DNA of 64,000 nt from Viola odorata (Eukaryota; Streptophyta; Magnoliopsida; Malpighiales; Violaceae): contig OY829545.1 in NCBI GenBank assembly GCA_963691705.1, forward strand, positions 11,845,444-11,909,443. Reading direction: 5' to 3'. Positions 37,172 to 47,639 of this stretch are shown here, piece by piece (within the stretch, counting starts at the first letter, position 1; each line of letters opens with the position of its first letter). The notes below the pieces were generated by a model. It was not told where the DNA came from. It saw nothing but the letters and a program-made list of their open reading frames with translations, and did no database searches. The translations under genes and the position numbers were made by a program.

Positions 37172-37546
37172 GGGGAAATAGTTTTTATCACCCCTGAACT
37201 ATCGTCGAAAATTAAAAACCTCCCCTGAACTTCATTTTTTGAAATTTGCCCCCTTACATTATTGTTTTTGGGCAAAACGCCCCTTTAATGCACATTTTTA
37301 CAAATTTAAAAAATTTGTAAAAAATCTAAAGAAAATGTAAAAATTCACGAAAAAATGTAATTAACCTAAAACTCAAGAAACATTGTAAAAAATTCCAAGA
37401 ATTTACAAAAAAATTGATTTAATTATGGACAGAAGGAGCTTTTTGCCCGAAAACAATAGTCTAGGGGGGCGAATTTCAAAAAATGAAGTTCAGGGGAGGT
37501 TTTTGATTTTCGACGATAGTTCAGGGGTGGTAAAAACTATTTCCCC
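37172..37546. mobile_element. Mutator-like foldback MITE with perfect 9-bp target duplication
   Basis: The arms beginning GGGGAAATAGTTTTTA and ending TAAAAACTATTTCCCC extend inward for about 100 bases with few mismatches. ATTGTTTTA is repeated exactly at 37163-37171 and 37547-37555. Long inverted arms and a 9-bp duplication identify the Mutator superfamily. No coding capacity. Confidence 0.92.
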
Positions 37547-37904
37547 ATTGTTTTACGGTTGTCATTATGTCAGTTCTTAGCAGGACAGTCTTACTTTATT
37601 ACTGTTACAGACAGGTGTGTGGTTGCTAGAATACCGTCCAATACAGATGCCATCCATGCAGATATTGATGCAGGAGGCAAAATAAACACTATCTTTTCGA
37701 TTTTTTATAATTATAATTATACAAATCAAAATAATTATTAATTTCGATTACAAATATACTACATTAATTATCTCTTTTTATTATATTAAAATGATAAAAT
37801 CAACAGTTAAAATCGAGTCACATAATCAAATTTTGTCAAAATCTACACTTTTTTTAATAAAACAAAGTATTTTTAATTTTATTTAATAAAAAATTAAATT
37901 TAAA

Positions 37905-38054
37905 CGGGTTAATGGATGGATATGAGTTAAATCAATATAAATGAGTATGAGTACCCATTTAAAAATTATATGCGAAATAAATAGGTATACTACCCATACC
38001 CATTTAATCATTACTCAAAGAGACCCACTAATACCTACCCATTTGCCGCCCCTA
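37905..38054. mobile_element. Terminal relic of a hAT-type element upstream of cyclotide gene 1
   Basis: The stretch ends ACCCATTTGCCGCCCCTA, which inverted is TAGGGGCGGCAAATGGGT, a common plant hAT end, preceded by repeated TACCCAT motifs. No partner end was found, so only one terminus survives. It lies about 270 bases before the TATA box of the first cyclotide gene. Confidence 0.65.
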
Positions 38055-38326
38055 TTTATGAGACAGCGACTACATTGTTATTTTAGGTCTCTACAATAGA
38101 TTCTTCTCCGCTCCATATATGTATGATTGACACCGCTCGTACGTGTTAGCTCGTGTCTTCATTTTCAACAAATGGCAGTGGCACCCATGCATGCATGTGA
38201 ATCAGTCAGTAGTGGTAGCTTGTCTGAGCTGCACGTGCCGCGATTAATTGATGAATTAAACGAGATATGATGATATTTTACAATAATTAAAGTGTTAATG
38301 TAGTGATTATTTGATCAAGTCTGGTG

Positions 38327-38335
38327 TATAAATAG
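38327..38335 (+). promoter_or_regulatory. TATA box of cyclotide gene 1
   Basis: TATAAATAG lies 86 bases before the ATG. The block around it (GATCAAGTCTGGTG before, GGGCCAAAGGGAGAGG after) is shared with cyclotide gene 2, so the core promoter was duplicated with the gene. Confidence 0.8.
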
Positions 38336-38412
38336 GGCCAAAGGGAGAGGTACTAAGTCACACACAAACACTACTACTTCTAACTTGACATAATAATAAT
38401 CTCTCAAAAAAG

Positions 38413-39036
38413 ATGAAGATGTTTGTTGGCCTTGTGCTCTTTGCAGTTTTTGCTCTCCCTGCTGCCTTTGCAGCTCAGCAAGATGTCATCACTCTCCAAG
38501 CTTATGAGGAGCTTCTCAAGAATGGGGCTGCTATTGGAATGACCAAAACTGTCATCTCAAGCCCTGTTCTTGAAGAGGCTCTCGTCTCTTACTCCAAGAA
38601 CAAGCTTGGCGGTCTTCCTGTCTGCGGAGAGACTTGCGTTGGTGGAACATGCAACACCCCTGGGTGCTCCTGCAGCTGGCCAGTCTGCACCAGAAACTCT
38701 CTTGAAAGCACCAAATCAGCAAACCCTCTCCTTGAAGAGGCACTCACCGCGTTCGCCAAGAAAGGTCTTGGTGGTCTTCCCGTCTGCGGTGAGACTTGCG
38801 TCGGCGGAACATGCAACACCCCTGGGTGCACTTGCAGCTGGCCTGTTTGCACCAGAAATGCTCTTGAGACCCAGAAACCCAACCATTTGCTCGAAGAGGC
38901 ACTCGTTGCATTCGCCAAGAAAGGTAACCTCGGAGGTCTTCCCGTATGCGGCGAAACTTGCGTTGGTGGAACCTGTAACACACCTGGGTGCTCTTGCAGC
39001 TGGCCTGTTTGCACCAGAAACTCTCTTGCCATGTGA
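38413..39036 (+). CDS. Cyclotide precursor 1, three cyclotide domains (varv A / kalata B1 / varv A types)
   Basis: Encodes a 207-residue secretory precursor of head-to-tail cyclic, cystine-knotted defence peptides. Residues 1-20 are the signal peptide ([20 protein letters not shown]), followed by a pro-region. Three 29-residue cyclotide domains follow at residues 67-95, 121-149 and 175-203, each with six cysteines, the loop-1 Glu in CGETC and the Trp-Pro of Moebius cyclotides. Domains 1 and 3 have Ser in loop 4 (varv A, also called kalata S), domain 2 has Thr (kalata B1). Each is preceded by an LEEAL-type N-terminal repeat ending LG before the first Gly, and ends in Asn followed by SL or AL, the site where asparaginyl endopeptidase cuts and cyclises. 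No intron. An AATAAA signal lies at 39215-39220. Activity in the plant is known for the family, not shown here. Confidence 0.97.
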   Translation: MKMFVGLVLFAVFALPAAFAAQQDVITLQAYEELLKNGAAIGMTKTVISSPVLEEALVSYSKNKLGGLPVCGETCVGGTCNTPGCSCSWPVCTRNSLESTKSANPLLEEALTAFAKKGLGGLPVCGETCVGGTCNTPGCTCSWPVCTRNALETQKPNHLLEEALVAFAKKGNLGGLPVCGETCVGGTCNTPGCSCSWPVCTRNSLAM

Positions 39037-39220
39037 GATGGAGCATAATTATGTATGTCAGTATATGCATGTGAGTGTACTGGACTATAGTTGTTTCTTG
39101 TCCTTCTCCACTATTAAAAGAGGCAATAAATGTTTGTGACACATATACCACATAATGGATATGTGAAGCATGCCTCGTCAATGTTGTTCCCTTCGTTCCA
39201 CACTGAGTTTAATTAATAAA

Positions 39221-41304
39221 AGTCCAGTTAATTATTTGTGTTTTCTTGATTTGCGAATGTTTTGCTATGCATGGTTAGAAAATTTTTAGTAGTTTATTGG
39301 TGTCATTTATACTGTCAATTTTTACACGCGCACTCTGGAAGTTGCACTAGGTGGAAGGAAAAAAAACTCAACCCCAAATCCAGATACAGTCGTTTTCTGA
39401 AGTAGATTATCAAGAAATAATAAATTAACATATAAATAATTATATATAAGAGAAAAATATGAAAATTTTCATAAAATAATTCAAAAATATTATAATTCTT
39501 TAAAAGATCAAGAAAAAAAAAAATATTACTCATTCCGGTTATTTTTATATGAATGTTTGGTCCTGAACCATTAACGTTTTGGTGTTTCCAATGCACGTCT
39601 TGTCACATTACCATTATCCCCTTTATCTTCCTCCTCTCTTCGTATCTTTTCTTCTTAAAATTAAGAACACAACACCATCAGCATCTCTTTCATTCGACAC
39701 CACAATTCAGCTTCCATCACCGTCTCCGATCTACCTGAGATACACATCAGACAGCGACGGCGACATCAACTTGACGAGGAAGATGACGGTAGCTGCGCTG
39801 ATGTTGGGCAAACAATTTTTTGTCTTTTTTAATTTGAGGGTTGGGCAAAAAAATTACAAAACATATATGTGATGACAGATCTAATTTGGAAAGGATTGTG
39901 GTGGAGCAAAGAAAGGAGAGGGAGAAGGAAGAGAAGAAAGTAATCGTTACTAATTTCAGTAGGAATGAGGGGTAGAATAGAAACTTTCATTATTTTTTAC
40001 ATATATTTCCACTAAAATAAAATAAGATTGAATGAATAAAATTCCGTTCCATTAGTTAAAATTTCTTTCATTACAGTTGTATGAGAATACTGAAAATTTT
40101 GTATTGCGTTGGAATTCATATTGGATCAGGAGTAAATCCATCGTTAAGAAAGCATGTCGTCATCACCATGTTGGCCACGTTGTTTCTTTCCTTGTTAGAT
40201 TTCCGAGGGCGTACCGATCGGACTCAAGGACGGTGTGGTGGTGACACCCGTCGATCAATAGCGAGCGCTCTATTTCTTTTTCTTTTTTTGTTCACCTCCC
40301 TTGTGTGACGACGTCGGATCTGATGCCTTGGCTTTGGTTGTCGATTCACCAAATTTCGTTGAAGGACAAAACAAAACTAAAGCCAATAATAAGAGATGCA
40401 ATAGATGAGAAAGAGAAGCATTAGGGTTGGCCTTCAAAGAGTTTTGGTTTGTTGGGCCTTGCTTTTTTACATTCATGTCATTCTTCTTTTCTAATTGAGA
40501 CAGCAACTAACACCACAACAAACACCCGTCACCACCACCATCACAGTACACGTCGCCGCCCCTGCTGTCACAAACACCACTCCGACCACCACCATCACCA
40601 CCTATTCTCCTTTTCTTTCTTCCTTTTTTTTAAAAAAATTGACCATCCACTGCCATTATTACACCACACCACCACAACCACAAGGCACTTCCTCCACAAC
40701 CAAACTCCAACCACCACTCAAACAAGTAAAAAGGAAAAAAAAGGAAAAAAAGGGAAAAACAGCAAAAGAAATAAAATGAACATATATGTACTATTTTATT
40801 GGCCAAAGTGACATTTTCAGAAACTTAAAGAAACAAATTCGGATCAAAGGATGAATAGAAACGAGATTATCAAGTGTTTTCATGTTATAAAAAACGAAAA
40901 TGAAAATGGAAACAAAAATTTAGGAGGATAAAAGAGCAAGGGACGAGCAAGGAGGAGGGTGTGCGGGGGGCTAAGGGGGAATAGGGTAAGATGAGAGAGA
41001 AAAAATAATGGGTAGGTTTTTCAATTCGAAGGGGCATGTCCTGCTGTAACCAAAAAATAGTTCAGGAAAAAAAAAGGGCTTGCACAATCTTATCTTGATT
41101 GAAAATGGGCTTACACAAAGAGATGATGCAAATTGGTTTCATTTAAACTAACACTTCACTTTTTTTTTTTTTGGTACATACATAAACTCCATTGTTCCCT
41201 CACCAAATGAGAGAATAAATAGCAGAATAAGTATTTTTTTTTAAAATAACATGGTGATTCGTATTTTTTTTTGAATTAGATTAATTCATATCCCACTCTG
41301 TTAG
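39221..41304. other. Spacer between the cyclotide genes, left part
   Basis: No gene recognised. 39400-39530 is very AT-rich; 40500-40760 is a CCA/CAC-rich low-complexity stretch whose open frames are poly-Thr/His artefacts; 40900-41000 is purine-rich. Confidence 0.5.
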
Positions 41305-41335
41305 AGTATAAATGCGGCCAAAGTGGTACTTTAGG
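41305..41335 (+). promoter_or_regulatory. Possible relic of a third cyclotide core promoter
   Basis: AGTATAAATGCGGCCAAAG and a following GGTACT match the TATA block of cyclotide gene 1 (GTATAAATAGGGCCAAAG, GGTACT) with the same spacing. No cyclotide coding sequence follows. Similarity over about 30 bases could be chance. Confidence 0.35.
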
Positions 41336-41398
41336 AAATTTAATGCAACTGCTTAACACAAAACCTTAAAATGTCAATGTTAGTTCTAAACAACGCAA

Positions 41399-41640
41399 CA
41401 ACCATGTTGTGTTAGGGAATGGTTTGCAGAAGAGGTTAGACGAATCATCGGGAAATTGGACAAGGAAGATTGTGAGCAGAGCATAGAGGAAGGCAGAGGA
41501 GAGGGTGAGCATTTTGTTGCCTAGGCCGCTCATCAATGCGTAGATAACATATTTGCAGGCTGTGGAATTAAGAGGAAGGCCTGAATTGAGCTGCTGCAAG
41601 GATTCATTGTAGGGTTCGGTGTAAGGTCCACAAAGTGTGT
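41399..41640 (-). pseudogene. Fucosyltransferase (GT37) gene fragment between the cyclotide genes
   Basis: On the minus strand it encodes LCGPYTEPYNESLQQLNSG, YALMSGLGNKMLTLSSAFLY and SSNLFCKPFPNTTWLL, an inner piece of the fucosyltransferases at 46481-60064, and stops abruptly on both sides. A small deletion has removed the NRV codons found in the other copies. It lacks start, membrane anchor and donor-binding region. It covers the exact site where copy A received a retrotransposon, and here that site is empty. Confidence 0.9.
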
Positions 41641-42374
41641 GAAGATTATCTCAAATTAAATGAAATTTCATTACTTTTTGGGCGAATTTTTATTAAATTT
41701 TATTAGTGTATCTTTTATATTTTTAGAAGAGATAATTAGTGAAAGTAATAAAATATGTAAATTAGAATAAAATAAAAGGGTATTGGTGTAAAATTCACTC
41801 ATACATTTGTATCATATATTATGATAGCTCATTATATTTGTAATTGAGTCAAATACGTCACTACATTTGTCTACTCGATCTACATTAGCCACTCTTTTCT
41901 AAAAATAGTTATACTTTATTTGTCATCTAAAAAGGTCATACTATCTTAGAAATTAAATTTTAAATTTTTTATATAAAAAGTCCACATGTCAAAAAAACTA
42001 AATAAATAAATAAAATTGAGTGCTAAAGAATAGTGAATTTTTATTTTGATCTTACTCGATGGTTTATTGTTGGAAAATGGATACTATTTTGATCTCATTT
42101 GATTTTTTATTTTTAGATGTTTCATCTAATTTTTTATTTTTCTGGATTATTACAAAATAAAGCAGGACCAGGTATGGTTTTTCAAACAGAAAAGATCAGA
42201 ACCAAACTACGTGGTCCGGTTTGGTTTCCAATTCAGTTTAGTTTTTGACCACTCGTCCTACCTACCTCTACTAGTTTCACTACGCTGATATTTTTCATTA
42301 ACAAGAAACCACTCTTACCATATGGCAGCCTAGCTGTATCAGACTATTACTTACATACCCTAAAATAGAAATCT
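41641..42374. other. Spacer between the cyclotide genes, right part
   Basis: AT-rich, no gene. 42160-42265, with CCGGTTTGGTTTCC and ending GTTTTTGACCACTCGTCC, resembles a decayed hAT terminus. Confidence 0.45.
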
Positions 42375-42482
42375 ACGGGCTGTCTTTTGAATTACAATAA
42401 TTGAAGTGTTAATATAGTGATCGAAATGTGACAAAAATAAATAAATAATAATGTAGAAATGATTAATTGATCAAGTCAGGTG

Positions 42483-42490
42483 TATAAATA
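42483..42490 (+). promoter_or_regulatory. TATA box of cyclotide gene 2
   Basis: TATAAATA lies 85 bases before the second-in-frame leader end at ATG 42575. The surroundings match gene 1 closely; upstream, gene 2 has about 45 extra bases between the shared blocks GTGTTAATATAGTGAT and GATCAAGTCAGGTG. Confidence 0.8.
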
Positions 42491-42574
42491 GGGGCAAAGG
42501 GAGAGGCACTAAGTCACATACAAACACATACTTCTGCATCTTATAACTTCTCATACTAAATCAAAGTTCAAAAG

Positions 42575-43198
42575 ATGAAGATGTTTGTTGGCCTTGTGCT
42601 CTTTGCAGCTTTTGCTCTCCCCTCAGCCTTTGCAGCTCAGCAAGATGTCATCACTCTCCAAGCTTACGAGGAGCTTCTCAAGAATGGGGCTGCTAATGGA
42701 ATGGCCAAAACTGTCATCTCAAGCCCGGTTCTTGAAGAGGCTCTCGTCTCTTACTCCAAGAACAAGCTTGGAGGTCTTCCTGTCTGCGGAGAGACTTGCG
42801 TTGGTGGAACATGCAACACCCCTGGGTGCTCCTGCAGCTGGCCAGTCTGCACCAGAAACTCTCTTGAAAGCACCAAATCAGCAAACCCTCTCCTTGAAGA
42901 GGCACTCACCGCGTTCGCCAAGAAAGGTCTTGGTGGTCTTCCCGTCTGCGGTGAGACTTGCGTCGGCGGAACATGCAACACCCCTGGGTGCACTTGCAGC
43001 TGGCCTGTTTGCACCAGAAATGCTCTTGAGACCCAGAAACCCAACCATTTGCTCGAAGAGGCACTCGTTGCATTCGCCAAGAAAGGTAACCTCGGAGGTC
43101 TTCCCGTATGCGGCGAAACTTGCGTTGGTGGAACCTGTAACACCCCTGGGTGCTCTTGCAGCTGGCCTGTTTGCACCAGAAACTCTCTTGCCATGTAA
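42575..43198 (+). CDS. Cyclotide precursor 2, three cyclotide domains (varv A / kalata B1 / varv A types)
   Basis: A 207-residue precursor with the same architecture as the gene 4162 bases upstream: signal peptide (1-20), pro-region, and three 29-residue cyclotide domains at residues 67-95, 121-149 and 175-203 with the same Ser, Thr, Ser order in loop 4, each ending in Asn-Ser-Leu or Asn-Ala-Leu. All three mature peptides are identical to those of precursor 1. Amino-acid differences occur only before the first domain: Val12 to Ala, Ala17 to Ser, Ile41 to Asn and Thr44 to Ala. No intron. The 3' flank shares AATTAATAAAAGTCCAGTTA with gene 1; AATAAA is at 43376-43381. Both copies look functional, so the locus gives four varv A-type and two kalata B1-type peptides per pair of precursors. 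Confidence 0.97.
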   Translation: MKMFVGLVLFAAFALPSAFAAQQDVITLQAYEELLKNGAANGMAKTVISSPVLEEALVSYSKNKLGGLPVCGETCVGGTCNTPGCSCSWPVCTRNSLESTKSANPLLEEALTAFAKKGLGGLPVCGETCVGGTCNTPGCTCSWPVCTRNALETQKPNHLLEEALVAFAKKGNLGGLPVCGETCVGGTCNTPGCSCSWPVCTRNSLAM

Positions 43199-43381
43199 GA
43201 CCGAGACCTATGCATATGACTGAACCATATTGTTCCATTTGTTGTTTCTCGTTCTTGTTCTTGTTCTTTGCCTTTATATTAGAGGAGAGGAGGCTATACA
43301 TGCTCGTGACATATGGATTTACCAAAAAGTAATACGTCAAGCATGCCTCCTCTTCCCTTCCTTTCTGTTTGAATTAATAAA

Positions 43382-43941
43382 AGTCCAGTTAATTATTTGT
43401 GCTCGTGTGCTCTTGATATGTGTACTATTATGAAAGCTGATCCGTACTTCTTATTAATTAGGAAAAAGAAGATCTGTGAGGAAGAGATTAATGTCGATCC
43501 AGTTAAAAAAAACTATGGAAATGACTTTAAAGTGAAACAATGCTATAATTAATTAAAACAATTATTTTAATTTCTAAAAACAATGAGAGATTTTTAAAAA
43601 AAAATTTAGAAATAAGAAAACAACGTAACAGTCCCTCTCCCCAAGTTTACAGCTTAGGAAGCAGGCAGTCAGCACAAAAATTTGCTTCCTTGAAGCAGTG
43701 ACTGATAACTACATACAGTCCATTCTCTAATTCTTATCAAGAGCATCCACCACAGTTATGGCCCGGATTGCCATTTGCTAGCCCCATCGGTATTCAGCTT
43801 CACCCAGCGGATCCGAGGTCTTTTCCACCAAATCTAATTTGAACTTTAAGCTGCTGAAGTAGCTATTCGTCTTGCTATAATGTGGGCAATCAGTAATTTG
43901 TTGATACACGAGAGAAGTACTATCAAAAAAACCTGGTTCCT
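43382..43941. other. Intergenic stretch
   Basis: 3' flank of cyclotide gene 2, then AT-rich DNA. No gene seen. Confidence 0.55.
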
Positions 43942-44104
43942 CTAATTGAATCTGAACCGTTCAATAAAATTGAACGGATGAAATTTAAAATTCAAATTAT
44001 TAATGAATTGACCGGTCAGTAAAATTCAACAAGTGGTCAACTCATTAATGACTTGAATTTTTAATCTCATTCGTCCAATTTTATTGAACGGTTCAGATTC
44101 TTCT
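43942..44104. mobile_element. Small foldback element
   Basis: GAATCTGAACCGTTCAATAA near the left end is inverted as TTATTGAACGGTTCAGATTC at the right end, and the arms continue pairing inward (TGAACGGATGA / TCATTCGTCCA). Family and exact ends unclear. Confidence 0.65.
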
Positions 44105-44169
44105 AACATGACTGGTCATGCTCAAAAGAAAATTAGAGGAAAAATCTATACTTAATTACTCTCTTTTTA

Positions 44170-45547
44170 GGGAAAAGTCAGAATTTGGCACCTGCACTTG
44201 CATTGACTAACTAATTTGACACCTCCTTCGGTCAAACGATTTAAAAAGCATCTCCACTTGACTAATATGACACTTTTGACACTCGTCATTGACGCCGTCC
44301 GTCCTCCACCGTTAACTGTTGACGTGTCATGCCACGTGGTATGACACGTCATCAACATGATGACGTGGCATGCCACGTCTGAAAAAAGTAATTAATTTTA
44401 AAAAATCATAAAAATAATATAATTAATTATAAAAATTCAAAAAAATAATATAATTAATTATAAAAATTCAGAAAAATAATGTAATTAATTTAAAAAATTA
44501 AGAAAAATAATATAATTAATTTAAAAAAATCATAAAAATAATTTAATTAATTTAAAAAAAAATAAAAAAAAATAATTAATTCTAAAAATTCAAAAAATAC
44601 TTTAATTAATTTTAAAAATTTAGAAAAATAATTTAATTAATTTTTAAAATCTAGAAAAATACTGTGATTAATTTTAAAAACACGGAAATGTAATTAGTTT
44701 TCATGACTAGTGGTTGGAAATGCCGGAATTTGAGTGGGAACACCATCCCCACTGCCGATTCAGCAAACCCAAATATAAACTAAATATGAAGATCTACCTA
44801 GGAAATTAATAATTTTCATGACCAGCGGCTAGAAAACCAAGCCCGCTGGAGCTCCTACCATAACCGGCAACTACAATAGTCTGTACTGTTGTCGCAAATC
44901 TAGCGCACCACCACCACACCACCGCCACAATAGATTTGGCGCCAAAATCAGAGTGGGAACACCATCCCCCACTGCCGATTCGGCAAACCCAAGCATAAAC
45001 TAAATATGAAGATCTACCCAAGAAATTAAAAATTAATTATAATATTTTTTTGGATTTTTAAAATTAATTAAATTATTTTTCTGAATTTTTAAAATTAATT
45101 ACATTATTTTTCTAAAAATTTTAAATTAATTATTTTTAAAAAAATTTAAAATTAATTACATTATTTTTCAGAATTTTTAAAATTAATAATATTATTTTTT
45201 TGAATTTTTAAAATCAATTATATTATTTTTCTTAATTTTTAAAATTAATTAAAGTATTTTTATAATTTTTATAATTAATTAAATTAAATTTCTTAATTTT
45301 TAAAATTAATTATATTATTTTTCTGAATTTTTAAAATTAATTATATTATTTTTCTGAATTTTTAAAATTAATTATATTATTTTTCAGATGTGGCAACGTA
45401 GTTAACGGTGGAGGACGGACGACGTCAATGACGAGTGTTAAAAGTGTCATATTAGTTAAGTGGAGGTGCCTTTTAAATCGTTTGACCGAAGGAGGTGCCA
45501 AATTAGTCAGTTAATGCAAGTACATGTTTCAATTTCTGACTTTTCTC
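44170..45547. mobile_element. Mutator-like non-autonomous element with 9-bp target duplication
   Basis: Ends GGGAAAAGTCAGAA and, inverted, GAGAAAAGTCAGAA begin arms of roughly 200 bases (GACTAATTTGACACCTCC..., ACGCCGTCCGTCCTCC...). CTCTTTTTA is repeated exactly at 44161-44169 and 45548-45556. Inside the arms are arrays of a roughly 30-40-base AT-rich unit (AAAAATAATATAATTAATT) in opposite orientations around a core (44700-45020) that itself holds a direct repeat of about 65 bases (GAGTGGGAACACCATCC...). No transposase. Confidence 0.9.
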
Positions 45548-45556
45548 CTCTTTTTA

Positions 45557-46480
45557 ATAGACAGGATAGATCTGACGGACCTCTGTCTCAATTAATTTCA
45601 TCCTCATCTAAACCGGGACCAACATAATAAATATACTCATCTAAACCGGGACTAATATAATAAATATACAGAACTGAAATTAAATTGTCACCGGTTGTAG
45701 ATAGAATGACACATGCTGTTCTCGGAATAGTGAATAACAACAAGTTTGAAGTAATCCGCTACGGTTGTGTGCACATGAACTTGTGACAAGCTGGAAAGTA
45801 AAGTTGGAGTATTATTAGTAGACTACCGGGCCCCTCTCTACTTCTTTTTAATGCGCAACAATTACTGTTGTCAAATAAATATTTAATTTAAAATACATAT
45901 GGAACTCTTTTTTCCTTTTTTGTTACTATTGGAAGGTATATAAATATTTAGAGTATTAATAATAAATTGCTAATTTTCCTCCATAATTTAACTAATTTTA
46001 TATATATATATATGATTTTGAATTTCTCATATTGCCTTGTGTCAGTTGTTATTCATATCGTGCCCGGTGTTCGTATCTGTACTTAATACATTAGGCTATA
46101 TATTACAAAGAATTACAGGGTCTGAAAAATAATTTTGACTCCTCCCCATGTTGTAGAGTCTAGAAACAACAAAATGAAATTACAGAATTTGCAATTGAAT
46201 GCTGCACACCATGGAGTGAGAAATACAATATAATTACCTACCTATAAACACCAATTGATTGAAAATTTGCTACCACTAATCTCTCTCTCTCTTCCTTCAG
46301 TCTCTCCTGGTGATCTCTCCATGCCTCTCCTAACCAAAACATTGTCGAGTATGAAATAGAATGACTCTCATAATTTGATTTTTTTTTTCTATTTTCTTAT
46401 TAGCTCAAATTTAAAAGATTAGTTAAAGCTAGTTTTGGTAAATTTCTTGCCGTTTTACCACAACTTGTTTGCTGCGACAA
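45557..46480. other. Intergenic stretch
   Basis: Includes a short tandem duplication near 45608-45670 (CTCATCTAAACCGGGAC twice). No gene seen; it is the 3' flank of the dead fucosyltransferase copy. Confidence 0.55.
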
Positions 46481-47639
46481 CTAGTCATGTCCATTGATTA
46501 TAGTTACTCCCCAGTCTGCATCCTCACAGTGCTTGACATGAGAAACAACCTTGCTGACATCAACAGCTTCTCCACTGCAATCATATTTTGGTGGAAAATG
46601 GAAACAAGGCTCCATAGACATGGCTTGACCACATGGAAGATTTGGGGTCTTCCCATTTGAAGATAAATAAAGGATCCATGGCTTCAAACCACCAAGACCT
46701 TGAGCCACATATCCAAAAGTTGATATGGAACTGGTAACCAACACATCACTCATACTAAGAAGATACATTTCAGCCAATGCTTTCATGTTATGCATGCTAT
46801 TCCCATATTGTTCATACCCTTCATGACTTGGCTGGAAAATCCCAATCACCTCCCCTGTCTCGGTCGCTTTTGTCCAGTACAAATCCCTCATATGCTCATA
46901 GTACTCAGAGTACAAGGATGTTATGAGAACAGCTTTCAAACTATGGTTGTTGCTGATGTGATCAGGAGGAGAATTAGGTGTATTAAGGGCTTGTGGAAGT
47001 AGTTTTTGATTCACCGTGCAGGACAGAATTTGGTCCAGAACAGTCTGAAATGGAGTTTTGGTGGTGTTTAACACTCTTACTTGGATGCCAATTCTCTGAT
47101 CTGCTCTGGCTAGGTAGGCTTGATAGAACCTGGTGATTAGTCCCCATACCTCATTGGAGGGTTGAAAAAGATAGCGACCCAAGAAGTGGAAAACAGTTTC
47201 TTTGTCAGGAAACATGTTTGTAAGCTCATTCTTGAAAGATTCCATCAGGAAAAGAGATGGGACAAAGTATTGATTTGAAGTGATGACCAACCAAGGCACT
47301 GATTGAATCTGAGCTTGATTCTTGTCACAATAAAAGAACCCATCTTCCTTATCAATGTTGTAAGCAAGGTAGAGGAGAAGGAATGGGGAGGATTTGATGG
47401 TGGTGGCATCTAATGTTTTGTTCTTTAGCATATTGCCATAAGTGTTAGGGTACTTCTGATCAAAAGTATGCGCAATCTGAGGTCCTCAAATATGGTCCAA
47501 TGGCAACAACCATGTTGTGTTAGGGAATGGTTCGCAGAAGAGGTTAGACGAATCATAGGGAAATTGGACAAGGAGGACTCTGTTTGTTAGCAGAGCATAG
47601 AGGAAAGCAGAGGAGAGGGTGAGCATTTTGTTGCCTAGG

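Noticed and set aside
37559..37741. 60-codon frame after the Mutator-like element
   Set aside because: Part of it lies beside the target duplication, it has no recognisable domain and no coding-like continuation.
38570..39139. Long open frames in other phases and on the minus strand across both cyclotide genes
   Set aside because: They are shadows of the repeated, GC-rich domain array and carry no plausible start context or domain.
40449..40811. Thr/His-rich open frames
   Set aside because: CCA/CAC low-complexity DNA; overlapping frames look equally coding.
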